A DNA stretch of 64,000 nucleotides from Sporosarcina sp. Marseille-Q4943. GTDB taxonomy: Bacteria; Bacillota; Bacilli; Bacillales_A; Planococcaceae. The position numbers and the translations under genes were made by a program. Positions 38,012 through 50,388 of this stretch are shown piece by piece. The notes beneath the pieces are model-generated. The model did no database searches, was not told the origin of the DNA, and saw only the letters and a program-made list of their open reading frames with translations. Each line of letters begins with the position of its first letter. The stretch's first letter is position 1. Where the stretch lies: contig NZ_OX031157.1 of the NCBI RefSeq assembly GCF_943736995.1, positions 310,001-374,000 of the forward strand, in the 5' to 3' direction.

Positions 38012-39232
38012 TCAATTGTCTTCGTCTGTTTCTGAATATAAATCGATTGTTTCCAGATCGGATTCCTCTTCTGTTTCATTATCGAAATAAGGATCCTCAT
38101 CATATTCATCGTTTCCATTTTCGGTAACGGCGTATACATCATTTTCAAACAGGCCCTCTCCAACCGATTGGGCGGAAGAAGGAGGATAGATGCCAAGTTC
38201 TCGGGCATCCGTTTCACTTTTAATATCGATCTTCCATCCAGTCAACTTGGCAGCTAAGCGAGCATTCTGTCCTCGTTTCCCGATTGCCAATGATAATTGG
38301 TAGTCAGGCACTACGACAGTTGTCGACCTGTCCTCTTCATTCACTTGCACGTCCAATACTTTTGAAGGGCTCAATGCATTTGCGACAAAGATGACCGGAT
38401 CCTCGGACCATTCAACAATATCGACCTTTTCTCCGTTCAATTCATTTGAAATGGATTGGACACGTGCTCCTCTAGAACCGACGCAAGACCCGACCGGATC
38501 CACTTCTTCATTATTCGTATGGACGGAAATTTTCGAGCGGTCTCCCGCCTCACGGGCAATCGATTTGATTTCAACCGTGCCGTCATAGATTTCAGGCACT
38601 TCCATTTCAAACAGTCGGCGCAAAAGACCTGGGTGTGTACGGGAAACAAAAACTTGAGGCCCTCTTGAAGTGCGCTCCACTTTCGTAATGTACACTTTGA
38701 TGCGGTCATGAGGCTGGTAGGTTTCTGTAGTGATCTGTTCGCTTGCAGGCAGCACTGCCTCCACTTTCCCAAGACCTACATAGAGATTCCTTGCATCCAG
38801 GCGCTCGACGATTCCATTGACAATATCATCTTCCCTGTCGACGTATTCATCGTAGATCAGGCCACGTTCAGCTTCACGTACGCGCTGCGTAACAACTTGT
38901 TTAGCAGTTTGCGCTGCAATACGGCCGAAATCGCGTGGAGTCACCTCTTCTTCTAAGATATCTCCCAATTCATATGCAGGGTTGATGGCCAAAGCGTCTT
39001 CAAGAGCGATTTGAAGCCTTTCATCTTCCACTTCTTCCACGACATCTTTACGGGAATATACTTTCATTGTGCCTTTTTCCAAGTTCAAATCGACACGGAC
39101 GTTTTGAGCCTGGTTGAAGTTTCTTTTATATGCGGTAACAAGTGCCGCTTCAATCGCTTCCACAATTACATCCCTCGAAATTCCTTTCTGCTTCTCGAGG
39201 GCTGTCAATGCATCGAGTAGATCACTACTCAT
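38012..39232 (-). CDS. nusA: transcription termination/antitermination protein NusA
   Basis: RNA polymerase-binding elongation factor. It has an N-terminal NusA domain (about 1-125), an S1 domain (about 135-200), and two KH domains containing [14 protein letters not shown] and [18 protein letters not shown]. At 406 aa it is longer than B. subtilis NusA (371) owing to an acidic C-terminal tail rich in Glu, Asp and Tyr. It lies between rimP and ylxR in the conserved operon. Confidence 0.97.
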   Translation of the reverse strand: MSSDLLDALTALEKQKGISRDVIVEAIEAALVTAYKRNFNQAQNVRVDLNLEKGTMKVYSRKDVVEEVEDERLQIALEDALAINPAYELGDILEEEVTPRDFGRIAAQTAKQVVTQRVREAERGLIYDEYVDREDDIVNGIVERLDARNLYVGLGKVEAVLPASEQITTETYQPHDRIKVYITKVERTSRGPQVFVSRTHPGLLRRLFEMEVPEIYDGTVEIKSIAREAGDRSKISVHTNNEEVDPVGSCVGSRGARVQSISNELNGEKVDIVEWSEDPVIFVANALSPSKVLDVQVNEEDRSTTVVVPDYQLSLAIGKRGQNARLAAKLTGWKIDIKSETDARELGIYPPSSAQSVGEGLFENDVYAVTENGNDEYDEDPYFDNETEEESDLETIDLYSETDEDN

Positions 39233-39254
39233 AATTAATCACTCCTATATTCAA

Positions 39255-39731
39255 TTATGCGGAAAAATCAATCGCTAATCGTGCAAATGCGATTTTTTCC
39301 TTTTCGATGACGACTTGCAACTTCCGGGTCTTGATGCGGATTTCAACTTCTGCTGCATCCGGACCGTAGGATAGCAAGTATCCTTCGAACTCTTTCATGC
39401 CATTGATCGGTTCATACGTTTTAATGAATACATATTGACCGACCGCCTTTTGGAAATCCTCTTCTTTTTTCAACGGACGTTCTGCGCCCGGTGAGGATAC
39501 TTCAAGGAAATAGTTCTGAGGAATCGGATCTGTGCGGTCCAGCTCCTCACTTAGCTTTTCACTTACTAGTGCACACTGTTCAATATCGATATTCCCTTCC
39601 GGCGTATCGACATAAACGCGTAAGAACCAGTCTCTTCCTTCTTTCACAAATTCAATATCAACCAATTCCAACTCTAGGTCATTCACTATCGGACTGACGA
39701 GCTTTTCAACTTCTTCTGTAATTTTACTCAT
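39255..39731 (-). CDS. rimP: ribosome maturation factor RimP
   Basis: Assists assembly of the 30S subunit. The 158-aa sequence has the typical [35 protein letters not shown] block, then [12 protein letters not shown] near residue 88. Two adjacent ATG codons follow GGGAGGG; I use the second (39731). It opens the rimP-nusA-infB operon, separated from polC by a terminator. Confidence 0.96.
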   Translation of the reverse strand: MSKITEEVEKLVSPIVNDLELELVDIEFVKEGRDWFLRVYVDTPEGNIDIEQCALVSEKLSEELDRTDPIPQNYFLEVSSPGAERPLKKEEDFQKAVGQYVFIKTYEPINGMKEFEGYLLSYGPDAAEVEIRIKTRKLQVVIEKEKIAFARLAIDFSA

Positions 39732-39784
39732 CATAACCCTCCCGAGATTTGATTCTAACTTGTCTTATTCGAATAGAACAACAG

Positions 39785-39812
39785 AAAAGAGCGGGAAATC
39801 CCACTCTTTTCG
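39785..39812 (-). terminator. polC terminator
   Basis: Stem AAAAGAG-C-GGGA/TCCC-A-CTCTTTT with a 2-nt loop between 39785 and 39810, in the gap between polC and rimP. The following minus-strand sequence is moderately T-rich. Confidence 0.65.
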
Positions 39813-39908
39813 CAAGACATATAGCAAAAGTTGCTCCAATTGTACCATCTACTGGGCGTCATTGCAAACAATGTGCCAAATGCTTGCCGTTTCCAATTGA
39901 CATATCGC

Positions 39909-42900
39909 TTAGAAAAGAGAAAGTTGGTTTGAATCGGGCATGCCTTCCAAGCAGCCTAAAGAATCCATGTATTCAATGACTGTTTTCGAAACCCTTCCTC
40001 GCTGCTGGAGATCTTCCTTCGAAAGGAAGATGCCATCCTTGCGGGCTTCGACAATCGCTTTGGCGACGTTCGTACCTAGAGAAGGTATTGCATCGAACGG
40101 CGGTAACAATTGATTGCCATCGATGATGAACTCAGATGCAGCGGATTTATATAGATCTGGTTTCGCGAATGAAAAGCCGCGCTCACACATTTCTAATGAA
40201 ATTTCCAATACTGTGAGCAAGTTCTTTTCTTTCGGTGATGCTTCCAATCCTTTATCATTGATCTCTTTGATTTTTGCACGGATTGATGCATTACCTTTCG
40301 TCATTGTTGCTAAATCATAATCAGTTGCGCGGACCGTGAAGTACGCAGCGTAATACATGATCGGATGGTGCACTTTGAAATACGCGATCCGCAGCGCCAT
40401 CAGCACGTAGGCAGCGGCGTGAGCTTTCGGGAACATGTATTTTATCTTTTTGCAGGAATCAATATACCAGCCGGGCACTTGGTTAGCCTTCATCGCCTCT
40501 TCGAATTCAGGCGTCAGCCCTTTCCCTTTCCGCACAGATTCCATTATCTTAAATGCCATTGCAGGTTCGAGTCCTTGGTAAATCAAATAGACCATAATAT
40601 CATCACGGCAACCGATCACATCGGACAATTGACAGATTTTATTTTGAATCAGCTCTTGGGCATTGCCAAGCCACACGTCCGTCCCGTGGGAAAGACCGGA
40701 AATCTGGATTAATTCCGAGAATGTGGATGGTTTCGTCTCCTCAAGCATCTGCCTTACGAAGCGCGTACCGAATTCCGGCACGCCTAAAGTTCCTGTCTTG
40801 CACTCGATCTGCTCTTCAGTGACGCCTAATGAGGAAGTCCCGCTGAACAGTGCCATGACCCCTTCATCGTCAGGAGGAATCGTTTTCGGGTCGATGCCTG
40901 AAAGGTCTTCGAGCATTTTGATCATCGTCGGGTCATCGTGTCCGAGTATGTCCAGCTTCAGAAGATTATTATCGATGGAATGGAAGTCGAAATGCGTCGT
41001 CCGCCAGCTCGAAGCCGTATCGTCCGCAGGGAATTGAATCGGAGTGAAATCAAAAATCTCCATATTATCCGGGACGACAATAATCCCGCCCGGATGCTGC
41101 CCCGTATTCCGTTTAACGCCCGTACAGCCTTGTACGAGCCGGTCAATTTCTGCACCGCGCAAATGGAGGTTATTATCATTCATATATCCTCGAACATAGC
41201 CGTATGCGGTCTTTTCGGCAACTGTTCCGATCGTCCCCGCACGATAAACATAGTCTTCTCCGAAAAGCTCCTTCGTATAGTTATGCGCATGAGCCTGATA
41301 TTCTCCACTAAAGTTCAAATCGATGTCCGGAACTTTATCCCCGTTAAAGCCAAGGAATGTTTCAAACGGGATGTCTTGTCCATCTTTTTTGAACATCGTG
41401 CCGCATGCCGGACACGCTTTGTCCGGTAAGTCGAAACCAGAGCCGACCGACCCATCATCAAAGAACTCCGATAGCCTGCACGAAGGGCAAACGTAATGCG
41501 GCGGCATTGGGTTTACTTCTGTAATTTCCATCATCGTTGCAACGAGCGAGGAGCCGACTGATCCGCGGGAACCGACAAGATAGCCATCATCCAATGACTT
41601 CTTAACAAGCTTATGTGATATGAGATAGATAACCGCGAAACCATTGTCGATGATTGATTTCAGTTCCTTCTCGATCCGCGCCTCGATGATCTCAGGCAAT
41701 TGCTCACCGTAAATATGGCGTGCCATAGAATAGGTCAGTTCCCTTACTTCATCATCTGCTCCGATAATTGTCGGTGTATACAAATCATCTTTAATTACTT
41801 TCACTTCTCCGACACGGTCTGCCACTGCCTGCGGATTGTCGATGACAATCTGCTCTGCGACTTCCTTGCCCAAAAACGAGAAATGTTCGAGCATTTCATC
41901 AGTCGTCCGGAAATGGACTTCAGGCAAGGAATGTCGGTTCATTGGGTTCGCCCCGCCTTGGGAACGGACAAGAACTTGACGATATATCGCATCAGTCTCG
42001 TCTATATAGTGGACGTTCCCTGTTGCACAGACGGGAAGACCGACCTTTTTCCCGAGCTTGATCATCTTCCGCATAATATCTTCTAAATTCCATTCATCCC
42101 GAATCAATTCCAATTCAATTAAATGGGAATAGGCTGGCTTCGGGTGAAGTTCAAGGTAGTCATAGAAGCGGGCAATCTCCTCAACCTCTTCCATCGACTT
42201 CTGCATGAGTCCTTCGAAAACTTCCCCCTTGTCGCATCCTGATCCGACGAGGAGGCCCTTGCGATATTGCATCAATAACGAGCGTGGAATACGTGGAACT
42301 CTGTAAAAGTAATCCATATGGGAAATGGAGACGAGCTTAAAGAGGTTTTTCAAGCCTTCATCATCTGTCGCAATTAACGTGCAGTGGGACGGCCTTGATC
42401 GTTTGTAGGCATCCCCTTCGCCGATGTTTTTATTGAAATCATCCAAGTATTCGATTCCTTTTTCCGTTGCCGCTTCCTTCATGAGCCGGATGAACAGATA
42501 GGCTGTCGCTTCCGTGTCGTAAATCGCGCGGTGATGCTGTGTCAGTTCAATATCAAACTTTTTTGCCAACGTGTTCAATCTGTGATTCCGCATTTCTGGA
42601 TACAGGAAACGCGCCAACTCGAGCGTATCGATAACCGGATAGCTTTTGTCATGCACCCCGGCTCTCTTGCTCGCTTCATAAAAGAAGCCCATATCGAAGG
42701 AAGCATTATGGGCGACTAGGATGGCGTCGCCAATGAATTCCTTGAAATCCTTTATTACTTCCGACACTTCAGGAGCGTCCTTCACCATGTCATCCGTAAT
42801 GCCGGTCAGTTCAATTGTAGTTGAAGACAGAGGATGATGAGGGTTCGCAAACCTTTCAAACCTCTCCTTAATTTCTCCATTGACCACTTTGACCGCAGCC

Positions 42901-44225
42901 AACTCGATAATCGTGTCATACACGGCGGAAAGGCCTGTTGTTTCTACGTCAAATACGACAAATGTATCGTTTTCAAGCTCTCGATGCTGCTCGTCATAGA
43001 CAATCGGCACGCCATCATCCACTAAGTTCGCTTCTAAGCCGAATAATACTTTTATTCCATGTTTCTTACCCGCAGAGTAGGCTTCCGGAAACGATTGGAC
43101 GTTCGCATGATCGGTTATCGCTATCGCGGGATGCCCCCATTTTGCAGCCTGCGCGACTAAGGCTGAAGCTGATGTCACTGCATCCATCTGGCTCATCGTC
43201 GTATGGGCATGCAACTCGATCCGTTTGCGATCCTCTGGGGCGGTATCTTTCCGGATAACCGGAGAAACTTCCATGATGTCCTGTGCCATCATAATGAGAT
43301 CTCGGACGAATGTATCGTTCTGGATGCTTCCTCTAGCACGGACCCATGCACCTTTTTTCAATGTTTTCATGAGTTCGGCATCTTCGTTGTCACGCGAGAA
43401 CATTTTCACTAATATGGAATCAGTGTAATCGGTCACTTTGATTGTGAGTAATGAACGCCCACTTCTCAATTCCCTTACCTCTGCATCGAATACGTAACCT
43501 TCGATCGTTACGCGCCTTTCTTCATCCTGTATCGTATGGATGCCGACGATCGGCTCGTCAGGCTTGATCGGGACGCCCAATACAAATGGCCTGTTCCCAA
43601 TATCCCCGTTCTCTTTCTTCATTGCTTCCATTTTTTGCAGGTTGGCTAAGGCATTCTTCGCATACTCTTCCTCTTCAGCCTGTTTCTGGGCAATGAATGC
43701 GAGTCGTTCCGCTTCGTTATCTTCAGTCTCTTCGGAGATCGTGAATTCGATAGCCATCGATGGAAAACCGAATGATTCATAAACCTCTGCGATAATGCGG
43801 CCATATTTGTTTTTCATCGTTTGCTGCTCAAAGTCATTTGCGCAAGTCAATGTCATTTTTTCGCCAACGAGTACTGGTTTTTGCCCTACGAGCCTTTCAC
43901 GAATCGGAGGCGACATATCCCTCATTTCTTCAATGACATGCGGCCAATAGCCAACGATCAGTTCCGGATCTCCTTCTGCTGTTCGTACTGTTATTTGAAG
44001 GCGTACCGCAGCTATGGACGTAAAGGCTTCCTTCATCCTTTGTTGAAATAACTGATAGACGTGGACAGGTAACGTTTTTTCAAGCTCTACATTAAATTGC
44101 CACACTCTCGATTTTCGATGAATATCGACTCGTTCTAGTGTTCCATGTTCGAAATGGACAATCGTTTGATCATCCGTCATTCCGATCTGTTGCAGCAACG
44201 TCAGTAATTTCATCTTTGCATCCAT
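39909..44225 (-). CDS. polC: DNA polymerase III PolC-type alpha subunit
   Basis: Main replicative polymerase of low-GC Gram-positives. In order: an N-terminal OB-type domain (about 230-330, [13 protein letters not shown]), a PHP domain starting at [11 protein letters not shown] that is split by an inserted DEDD 3'-5' exonuclease ([12 protein letters not shown]...IIELA), then the polymerase domains with a zinc-binding [10 protein letters not shown]...KACPACG pair and [22 protein letters not shown]. The ATG at 44225 follows GGGGGAGG and gives 1438 aa against 1437 in B. subtilis. It follows proS, with a hairpin between. Confidence 0.98.
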   Translation of the reverse strand: MDAKMKLLTLLQQIGMTDDQTIVHFEHGTLERVDIHRKSRVWQFNVELEKTLPVHVYQLFQQRMKEAFTSIAAVRLQITVRTAEGDPELIVGYWPHVIEEMRDMSPPIRERLVGQKPVLVGEKMTLTCANDFEQQTMKNKYGRIIAEVYESFGFPSMAIEFTISEETEDNEAERLAFIAQKQAEEEEYAKNALANLQKMEAMKKENGDIGNRPFVLGVPIKPDEPIVGIHTIQDEERRVTIEGYVFDAEVRELRSGRSLLTIKVTDYTDSILVKMFSRDNEDAELMKTLKKGAWVRARGSIQNDTFVRDLIMMAQDIMEVSPVIRKDTAPEDRKRIELHAHTTMSQMDAVTSASALVAQAAKWGHPAIAITDHANVQSFPEAYSAGKKHGIKVLFGLEANLVDDGVPIVYDEQHRELENDTFVVFDVETTGLSAVYDTIIELAAVKVVNGEIKERFERFANPHHPLSSTTIELTGITDDMVKDAPEVSEVIKDFKEFIGDAILVAHNASFDMGFFYEASKRAGVHDKSYPVIDTLELARFLYPEMRNHRLNTLAKKFDIELTQHHRAIYDTEATAYLFIRLMKEAATEKGIEYLDDFNKNIGEGDAYKRSRPSHCTLIATDDEGLKNLFKLVSISHMDYFYRVPRIPRSLLMQYRKGLLVGSGCDKGEVFEGLMQKSMEEVEEIARFYDYLELHPKPAYSHLIELELIRDEWNLEDIMRKMIKLGKKVGLPVCATGNVHYIDETDAIYRQVLVRSQGGANPMNRHSLPEVHFRTTDEMLEHFSFLGKEVAEQIVIDNPQAVADRVGEVKVIKDDLYTPTIIGADDEVRELTYSMARHIYGEQLPEIIEARIEKELKSIIDNGFAVIYLISHKLVKKSLDDGYLVGSRGSVGSSLVATMMEITEVNPMPPHYVCPSCRLSEFFDDGSVGSGFDLPDKACPACGTMFKKDGQDIPFETFLGFNGDKVPDIDLNFSGEYQAHAHNYTKELFGEDYVYRAGTIGTVAEKTAYGYVRGYMNDNNLHLRGAEIDRLVQGCTGVKRNTGQHPGGIIVVPDNMEIFDFTPIQFPADDTASSWRTTHFDFHSIDNNLLKLDILGHDDPTMIKMLEDLSGIDPKTIPPDDEGVMALFSGTSSLGVTEEQIECKTGTLGVPEFGTRFVRQMLEETKPSTFSELIQISGLSHGTDVWLGNAQELIQNKICQLSDVIGCRDDIMVYLIYQGLEPAMAFKIMESVRKGKGLTPEFEEAMKANQVPGWYIDSCKKIKYMFPKAHAAAYVLMALRIAYFKVHHPIMYYAAYFTVRATDYDLATMTKGNASIRAKIKEINDKGLEASPKEKNLLTVLEISLEMCERGFSFAKPDLYKSAASEFIIDGNQLLPPFDAIPSLGTNVAKAIVEARKDGIFLSKEDLQQRGRVSKTVIEYMDSLGCLEGMPDSNQLSLF

Positions 44226-44254
44226 ATGTAGACCTCCCCCTTTCATACAGTGAA

Positions 44255-44290
44255 AAGAAGGGAAGTGCCGATTCAAGTCGGCCTCCCCTC
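44255..44290 (-). terminator. terminator-like hairpin between proS and polC
   Basis: Stem GCCGA/TCGGC (44267-44271 with 44278-44282) extended by GGGAAG against CTCCC, followed on the minus strand by TTCTTTTCAC. Moderate strength. Confidence 0.6.
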
Positions 44291-44303
44291 CTTACCAAAT
44301 TCA

Positions 44304-46004
44304 TTAGCCGAAAAAGGCTTGCAGCTTTTCGGTCACTTCTTCTTTTTGCCACTCAACCGTTTCTCCGGTCTCCCTGAATCTCACTTCGACGATTCCGTCT
44401 TGGGCTTTTTTGCCGATCGTCAGTCTAACTGGCAATCCAATTAGATCGGCGTCTGTAAATTTCACACCCGCTCTTTCATCCCGGTCGTCATGTAAAATGT
44501 CATACCGATATGATTTCAATAGATGATAAAGTTCTTCAGAAAGTTTTGTCTGTGCTTCATCTTTCATATTGATCGTTACAAGATGTATATCATACGGAGA
44601 TAGCTGTTTCGGCCATTTCAACCCATTTGAATCATTATACTGTTCCGCGACAGCTGCCAAGATCCGTGAAACTCCGATGCCATAACAGCCCATAATAAAC
44701 GGTTGAGCTTTTCCGTTTTCATCCAAATACTTCGCTTTCATCGGTTCGCTATAAACGGTTCCCAGTTTGAAGATATGTCCAAGCTCGATGCCTTTGGCGA
44801 ATTGGATTGTGCCGTTCCCGTCGGGTGAAGGATCTCCTTCTTTGATGAACCGCAAATCAAGATAGCGTTCAACGGCAAAATCGCGTTCCGGATTGACGTT
44901 GACCAAATGGTATCCATCTTCATTCGCCCCGCAGATGCCGTTTACGATGTTTTCGACAGCGTAGTCGGCATATACTTTCAAATCTAGGGGCAATTTGACA
45001 GGACCAATCGAGCCTACTTTACATGATAGCATCCCTTCGATTTCTTCTTCTGTTGCGAGATCGATATGAGTAGCCTGCAATGCATGTTTCAGCTTTATTT
45101 CGTTTATGTCATGATCGCCGCGTGAGAGTACGACGACTAGCTTATCATCCACTTTGAAAATGAGCGTCTTGATCACTTTCGAAGGGTCCGTGTTCAAGAA
45201 GTCCGCAACTTCCGCTATCGTCTTCTGGTCTGGCGTATCCACTTTCACGAGCTCTTTCAATGTTTCTTTAGGTTTCACATATTCTGTATTGACTTCGGCC
45301 ATTTCGATATTGGCGGCGTATGAGGAAGAGTCGCTATAAGCGATCGTGTCTTCTCCGATGTCGGACAACGCCATGAATTCATGGGTCCCTTTGCCTCCAA
45401 TCGTGCCGCCATCAGCAATGACAGCCCGGAAGTCCAAGCCGAGCCTCGAGAAGATATTCGAGTATGCCTGCATCATTTCATTATACTTTTCTTCCAGACT
45501 ATCTTCAGTGGAATGGAACGAATAGGCATCCTTCATGATAAATTCCCTGCCACGAAGCAGTCCGAATCTTGGCCGTTTCTCATCCCTGAACTTCGTCTGG
45601 ATCTGATAGACCGTAAGTGGCAGCTTTTTATAGGATTTTACTTCATCCCTAATGAGCGATGTAATTACTTCTTCGTGGGTTGGTCCTAGAGCCATTTGAC
45701 GTTCGTGGCGATCCTTTAGCCTGAAAAGTTCAGAGCCGTATGCATCCCATCTGCCGGTCTCTTCCCAGAGGCCGGATGACTGCAACGTCGGCATGAACAT
45801 TTCGACTGCGTCGATTGCATCCATCTCTTCCCGGATGATGTTCTCGATTTTCCTAATCACTTTCTTCGCCAATGGAAGAAAGGAATAGACCCCACTCATA
45901 TGTTGACGGATATATCCCGCCCTTAACAGTAGTTGATGGGAAAGGATATCGGCATCCGTCGGTATTTCACGCATCGTCGGGATGAATGTCCGTGATTGTT
46001 TCAT
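44304..46004 (-). CDS. proS: prolyl-tRNA synthetase
   Basis: Class II aminoacyl-tRNA synthetase of the bacterial long type with an editing insertion. It has [15 protein letters not shown] at the start, [20 protein letters not shown], motif 2 [22 protein letters not shown], the INS editing domain (about 230-400) and the C-terminal anticodon-binding domain. The ATG at 46004 after GAGGTG gives 566 aa (B. subtilis 564). No T-box leader is visible in the 100-bp gap after rseP, which instead holds a repeat remnant. Confidence 0.98.
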   Translation of the reverse strand: MKQSRTFIPTMREIPTDADILSHQLLLRAGYIRQHMSGVYSFLPLAKKVIRKIENIIREEMDAIDAVEMFMPTLQSSGLWEETGRWDAYGSELFRLKDRHERQMALGPTHEEVITSLIRDEVKSYKKLPLTVYQIQTKFRDEKRPRFGLLRGREFIMKDAYSFHSTEDSLEEKYNEMMQAYSNIFSRLGLDFRAVIADGGTIGGKGTHEFMALSDIGEDTIAYSDSSSYAANIEMAEVNTEYVKPKETLKELVKVDTPDQKTIAEVADFLNTDPSKVIKTLIFKVDDKLVVVLSRGDHDINEIKLKHALQATHIDLATEEEIEGMLSCKVGSIGPVKLPLDLKVYADYAVENIVNGICGANEDGYHLVNVNPERDFAVERYLDLRFIKEGDPSPDGNGTIQFAKGIELGHIFKLGTVYSEPMKAKYLDENGKAQPFIMGCYGIGVSRILAAVAEQYNDSNGLKWPKQLSPYDIHLVTINMKDEAQTKLSEELYHLLKSYRYDILHDDRDERAGVKFTDADLIGLPVRLTIGKKAQDGIVEVRFRETGETVEWQKEEVTEKLQAFFG

Positions 46005-46036
46005 GAAAGGTTTCACCTCGAATCAAATTATACTAC

Positions 46037-46067
46037 TGATTTCCGCTCTAGGGGACGCTTCAATCAA
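46037..46067. repeat. collapsed remnant of the dispersed palindromic repeat (copy E)
   Basis: TGATTTCCGCTCTAGG...ACGCTT joins directly to CAATCA. Both family ends (TGATTTCCGCTCTAGG as in copy A, and CAATCA) are kept but the roughly 90-bp centre is missing. It lies between rseP and proS. Confidence 0.65.
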
Positions 46068-46106
46068 ATAAGCTTGCATTTCTAGCACATTCTCTTCAAA
46101 TAATTA

Positions 46107-47366
46107 TTAGAAGAAGAATCGTTGAATGTCATTCCAGGTGACAACGAGCATGAGAACCATCAATAGCATGATGCCAACAAAATGGACCATGCCTTCCTTC
46201 TGTTTATCGACGGGTTTGCCACGCACTCCTTCAAATAGGAAGAAGAGCAATCTTCCGCCGTCCAATGCAGGCAATGGCAATAGGTTCATAATTCCTAGAT
46301 TGATACTTAACACAGCTGCCCAGTTCATAAGGGAGAATACACCCCATTGCGCTACTTCCTCAGTCGCTTTGTAAATGCCGACAGGACCGCTTAATGCGTC
46401 AATCGTAAACTTGCCGGTAACGAGCATGCCCAATAGCTCGAATATCCTCTTCATCCAGCTATATGTCTGCTCTGCCCCGAAGGCGAACGCTTTTAATGCA
46501 TTCTTTTCCAATGGGCTTTCGTACATGACGCCGATTTGTCCATATTCCCGTCCTGCATCGACCAACGATTCAGGAACAACGGACAACGTCACCATTTCTC
46601 CGTCCCTCTCGACCTTCATTTGAAGATTCTTGCCAGGGTTCTTTTGGATTGTCTCCGTGAATTGTTGCCAACTTTCTATCGACTTGCCGTCCACTTCCTT
46701 AACAAAGTCGCCGGCTTCCATACCCGCTGCATAAGCAGGACTGTCATTGACAACTTCTTTAATAACAGGCTCGTTTGTTGGGATGCCATGCAAAAGGCCA
46801 ATTGCCAAGAAGATGAAAAATGCGAGGATGAAATTGAATAGAGGCCCTGCAAAAATAGCCATCGCCCGGCTGCCAAGCGACTTTGAATCGAATTGGCGAT
46901 CATAAGGCGCAATAAGCGACTCCTGTCCCTTTTCATAGATGACCGCAGTACGGGAAACCTCGTATCTTACAAGATTTCCATCTTCGTCATACCCTTCGAT
47001 GAAAAGTTCCTTGCTTAAATCAGCGGATTCCGTCTCCAAAAACAGTACATTCGGATTGGATACATCTCGGTTCAAATAGATTTTTTCAATTTTATCGTTA
47101 TCGTTCAAAATGACCCCTACACGATATCCGGGTTGCAATTCGACAGTGTCGAAATCCTCGCCTGCCATTCTCACATATCCACCTAGAGGAAGTATACGAA
47201 TCGTATAAAGAGTTTCCTTTTTCCGGAGGGCGAGAATTTTAGGTCCGAATCCAATTGCGAATTCACGTACCATGATTCCAGCCCTTTTCGCGAAGAGGAA
47301 ATGCCCTAATTCATGAAAAAAGACGAGAGAGCCGAAAATGATAATAAACGCTATTACGGTTTCCAT
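46107..47366 (-). CDS. rseP: RIP metalloprotease RseP/RasP
   Basis: Site-2 intramembrane zinc protease that cleaves anti-sigma factors such as RsiW and remnant signal peptides. The zinc motif HELGH is at 18-22 in the first membrane helix, a PDZ domain follows mid-protein (YAAGMEAGDFVKEVDGKSI), and the C-terminal helix carries LPLPALDGGRL. The ATG at 47366 after TTAAGGTGG gives 419 aa. It follows dxr and precedes proS as in B. subtilis. Confidence 0.96.
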   Translation of the reverse strand: METVIAFIIIFGSLVFFHELGHFLFAKRAGIMVREFAIGFGPKILALRKKETLYTIRILPLGGYVRMAGEDFDTVELQPGYRVGVILNDNDKIEKIYLNRDVSNPNVLFLETESADLSKELFIEGYDEDGNLVRYEVSRTAVIYEKGQESLIAPYDRQFDSKSLGSRAMAIFAGPLFNFILAFFIFLAIGLLHGIPTNEPVIKEVVNDSPAYAAGMEAGDFVKEVDGKSIESWQQFTETIQKNPGKNLQMKVERDGEMVTLSVVPESLVDAGREYGQIGVMYESPLEKNALKAFAFGAEQTYSWMKRIFELLGMLVTGKFTIDALSGPVGIYKATEEVAQWGVFSLMNWAAVLSINLGIMNLLPLPALDGGRLLFFLFEGVRGKPVDKQKEGMVHFVGIMLLMVLMLVVTWNDIQRFFF

Positions 47367-47410
47367 AAAAAACCACCTTAACTGGCCCAATCGGCCGATT
47401 TATGAGTTAC

Positions 47411-48559
47411 TCATTTCACCATATCATACACCATTTTACGGGTGATTGAATCGGTTTCTAAAATCGCTTCCAAGTCCGGGGAGGAAATCGGCTGATGATT
47501 GTCCATCATACGTTCCACAATATCCTCGATTTGCAGGAAAGGAATTCTGCCTTTCATGAACAATTGAACCGCCACTTCATTCGCAGCATTCATCACTGTT
47601 GGCATCGTTCCACCTTGCTTACCTGCCTCGTATGCGAGAGCAAGGGCTCTAAATCTTTCAAAGTCCATCTTTTCAAAGTGGAGTGTTCCAATTTCCTCTA
47701 GACGGAGCGGCTTGGCATTTTGCATTGGAATCCGATCCGGATATGTCATTGCATATTGAATCGGCACCCGCATGTCTGGAGAGCCAAGCTGAGCCATGAC
47801 ACTCGTATCTTCAAATTCAACCATGGAATGGATGATGCTTTCCTTATGCAATAAGCAATCGATCCTGTCATATGGCATGTCGAATAAATGATGTGCCTCG
47901 ATCACCTCGAGCCCTTTGTTCATCATCGTTGCGGAATCGATCGTCAATTTATTGCCCATTGACCAGTTAGGATGGTCCAACGCTTGTTGTACAGTCACAC
48001 CTTGCAATTGGTCCCTCGACAAATCCCTGAAACTACCGCCTGATGCTGTCAAAATGAGCCGTGAAACCCTTTTCGGATTTTCTCCATTTAAGGACTGGAA
48101 AAGAGCCGAATGCTCGCTGTCGACAGGTAGTAGGGCGACATTCCTCTTTCTTGCTTCTTCCATGACGATATCCCCTGCAGCTACGAGCGTCTCTTTGTTC
48201 GCAATGGCAATCGTAATGCCTTCCTGGATCGCTTTCATTGTCGGCTCCAACCCAATGCTCCCGATGACCGCATTGACGAGCATGTCCGCGCCCGTTTGTG
48301 CCGCTACGGCAATGAGACCTTCTGTGCCATGCATGAATCGTGTTTCCGGAAATTCCGATTGCAATGCATCGGCATCCTCCTTTTGCATGACAGACACAAC
48401 TTCCGGATGAAATTGTGCCGTAATTTCCCTCACTTTAGCAATATTCATCCCGGCTGAAAAAGATACTAGTTTAAATTGCTCTTTGTTTGATTGAATAATG
48501 TCGAGTGTCTGAGTGCCAATTGATCCCGTCGCACCAAGCAGACTAATTTTCTTCGTCAT
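47411..48559 (-). CDS. dxr: 1-deoxy-D-xylulose-5-phosphate reductoisomerase
   Basis: Second enzyme of the non-mevalonate isoprenoid pathway, supplying precursors that the adjacent uppS uses. It has the NADPH motif GATGSIGTQ (9-17), the segment [14 protein letters not shown] with metal-binding residues, and LTASGGSF. The 382-aa length matches the family. Confidence 0.98.
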   Translation of the reverse strand: MTKKISLLGATGSIGTQTLDIIQSNKEQFKLVSFSAGMNIAKVREITAQFHPEVVSVMQKEDADALQSEFPETRFMHGTEGLIAVAAQTGADMLVNAVIGSIGLEPTMKAIQEGITIAIANKETLVAAGDIVMEEARKRNVALLPVDSEHSALFQSLNGENPKRVSRLILTASGGSFRDLSRDQLQGVTVQQALDHPNWSMGNKLTIDSATMMNKGLEVIEAHHLFDMPYDRIDCLLHKESIIHSMVEFEDTSVMAQLGSPDMRVPIQYAMTYPDRIPMQNAKPLRLEEIGTLHFEKMDFERFRALALAYEAGKQGGTMPTVMNAANEVAVQLFMKGRIPFLQIEDIVERMMDNHQPISSPDLEAILETDSITRKMVYDMVK

Positions 48560-48581
48560 AATATGAATAACTTCCTTTCCA

Positions 48582-49376
48582 TCAACCGACTAGGTGTAAA
48601 AAATGAATGAGCGGCAACACGAAAAGGAGACTATCGAATCGATCAAGAATTCCCCCATGTCCCGGCAAAAGATTCCCTGAATCCTTCACCCCGAAATGCC
48701 TCTTCAACGCCGACTCGACCAAATCCCCCAACTGTCCGACAATCGAGGCGATGATCGTTACAATGGTCAACATCAGATACGAAGGTGCTATCGGATAGAA
48801 GATTTGGAATACGCATGCAAACAATACGGCAAAGACGATACCGCCGATAAACCCTTCCACTGTCTTATTCGGGGAAATATCCGGCCAAAGCTTTCGTTTG
48901 CCGAGCTTTCTGCCTACAAAGTATGCGCCTGAATCTGTCGTCCAAATTACGAGAAGTGCATAGAACACGTACTCGAAACCATAAAAGCGGGTTTCGATCA
49001 AATAATAAAATCCGATGCCGACATATAATGCACTAAATGCACTAAACGCCGCATGATCAAAAGTGAACTTGTTTTTGGAGATGACAGTATAGATTAATAA
49101 AATAAGTATAAGTGCGAACATCATCTCGATTTTCGTATAGCCGATCCATTGTTGGACTTCACCAGTCCACTTTGAAGGCATTAAAAGAAGCGCCAATGCC
49201 ACCCAGACGAGAATACCCTCAAAAGAAAATATACGGATATCCTTCATGCGCAGCAATTCATGTAAACCGACTGAAGCGATAATATAAATGGCGATTGTAA
49301 ATGGGAGTCCGCCAATGATGACTAGCGGAAAAAAAATAGCCAATGCGGCGATCGCTGTAATAATTCTCTGTTTCAA
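48582..49376 (-). CDS. cdsA: phosphatidate cytidylyltransferase
   Basis: Integral membrane enzyme forming CDP-diacylglycerol, the substrate of PgsA elsewhere in this window. Many hydrophobic helices fill the 264 aa, and the C-terminus carries the family signature [16 protein letters not shown]. Its ATG overlaps the uppS stop by 4 bp, so translation is coupled. Confidence 0.97.
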   Translation of the reverse strand: MKQRIITAIAALAIFFPLVIIGGLPFTIAIYIIASVGLHELLRMKDIRIFSFEGILVWVALALLLMPSKWTGEVQQWIGYTKIEMMFALILILLIYTVISKNKFTFDHAAFSAFSALYVGIGFYYLIETRFYGFEYVFYALLVIWTTDSGAYFVGRKLGKRKLWPDISPNKTVEGFIGGIVFAVLFACVFQIFYPIAPSYLMLTIVTIIASIVGQLGDLVESALKRHFGVKDSGNLLPGHGGILDRFDSLLFVLPLIHFLHLVG

Positions 49377-50167
49377 ACTCCTTTATCCCCTTCCACACTT
49401 CCAAATCTTCGGTTGCGCATTTGGAATTCCTCGATTGCACTTAACATGCATGACTCATCGAAGTCCGGCCAGAGAACCTCTGTAAAGGAAAATTCCGAAT
49501 AAGCTAGCTGCCAAAGCATGAAATTCGACAATCGCACTTCACCACTCGTTCGGATGAGTAAATCCGGCTCAGGTAAGTGAGATGTCATGAGATGTGACTC
49601 GATCAATGATTCGTCAATCTCATCAATTGCTATTTGGTTGTTGACTGCCAATTGGGCGATTTCTTTCACTGCCTTCACCATTTCGAGACGGCTGCCATAG
49701 TTCATTGCGAAGTTCAGGATGAGTCCGTCATTGTTTGAAGTGGCCTCTATCGCTTTCACAATCGCTTCTTTCGTATGTGGCGGCAACGCATCGAAATTGC
49801 CGATCATTTCAACCCTGACATTTTGCTCGATCAGTTCGGGCAAGTACGTTGTCAGGAACTCTCCAGGCAGCTTCATAAGAAAATCGATTTCCATTTTAGG
49901 CCGTTTCCAGTTTTCTGTTGAAAAAGCATACAACGTCAAGACTTTAATGCCTATATCATTTGCAATTCGGGTGATTTTCCGAACAGTCTTCATACCTTCA
50001 TGATGTCCGGCAATCCGCGGTAAACTGCGTCGTCTTGCCCATCTGCCGTTCCCATCCATGATGATGGCGACGTGTGAAGGGATTGTTCTACTTTTGACTT
50101 TCATTAGCCTGTCGGAAATTGATGGTCCGTTCTCTGTAGTTTTTTTCCGTAACAGTTTATCTAGCAT
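49373..50167 (-). CDS. uppS: undecaprenyl diphosphate synthase
   Basis: cis-Prenyltransferase making the C55 lipid carrier for peptidoglycan and teichoic acids. It has HVAIIMDGNGRWARRR with catalytic D38, the YAFSTENWKRP segment, and RTSGEVRLSNFMLWQLAYSE near the C-terminus. The ATG at 50167, seven bases after GGAGG, gives 264 aa. First gene of the uppS-cdsA-dxr-rseP-proS-polC run. Confidence 0.97.
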   Translation of the reverse strand: MLDKLLRKKTTENGPSISDRLMKVKSRTIPSHVAIIMDGNGRWARRRSLPRIAGHHEGMKTVRKITRIANDIGIKVLTLYAFSTENWKRPKMEIDFLMKLPGEFLTTYLPELIEQNVRVEMIGNFDALPPHTKEAIVKAIEATSNNDGLILNFAMNYGSRLEMVKAVKEIAQLAVNNQIAIDEIDESLIESHLMTSHLPEPDLLIRTSGEVRLSNFMLWQLAYSEFSFTEVLWPDFDESCMLSAIEEFQMRNRRFGSVEGDKGV

Positions 50168-50336
50168 TCCGTTTCCTCCACTCGCCTGCTTTTTGAGCAA
50201 GTACCTAGTCTATCGTAACAAATTAGCCGATAAATTTCATTTAAAACAGCTAAAATTTGAGTTGGTGTCCTTTTAGATTATGCTTGCCGTATGGTGAAAT
50301 ATTTATCATTCATCGAAACGAATGAAATACGGTCAG

Positions 50337-50367
50337 AAAAAAAGGCGTCCTGATAGTAGGACGCCCC
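50337..50367 (-). terminator. frr terminator
   Basis: Perfect 8-bp stem GGCGTCCT/AGGACGCC (50344-50351 with 50358-50365) followed on the minus strand by seven T residues, 22 bp after the frr stop. Confidence 0.92.
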
Positions 50368-50388
50368 AATGTATAGAAAGTTCTTCGA

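Noticed and set aside
46005..46106. Possible T-box leader for proS
   Set aside because: The gap is about 100 bp and holds a repeat remnant; no T-box sequence or terminator is visible.
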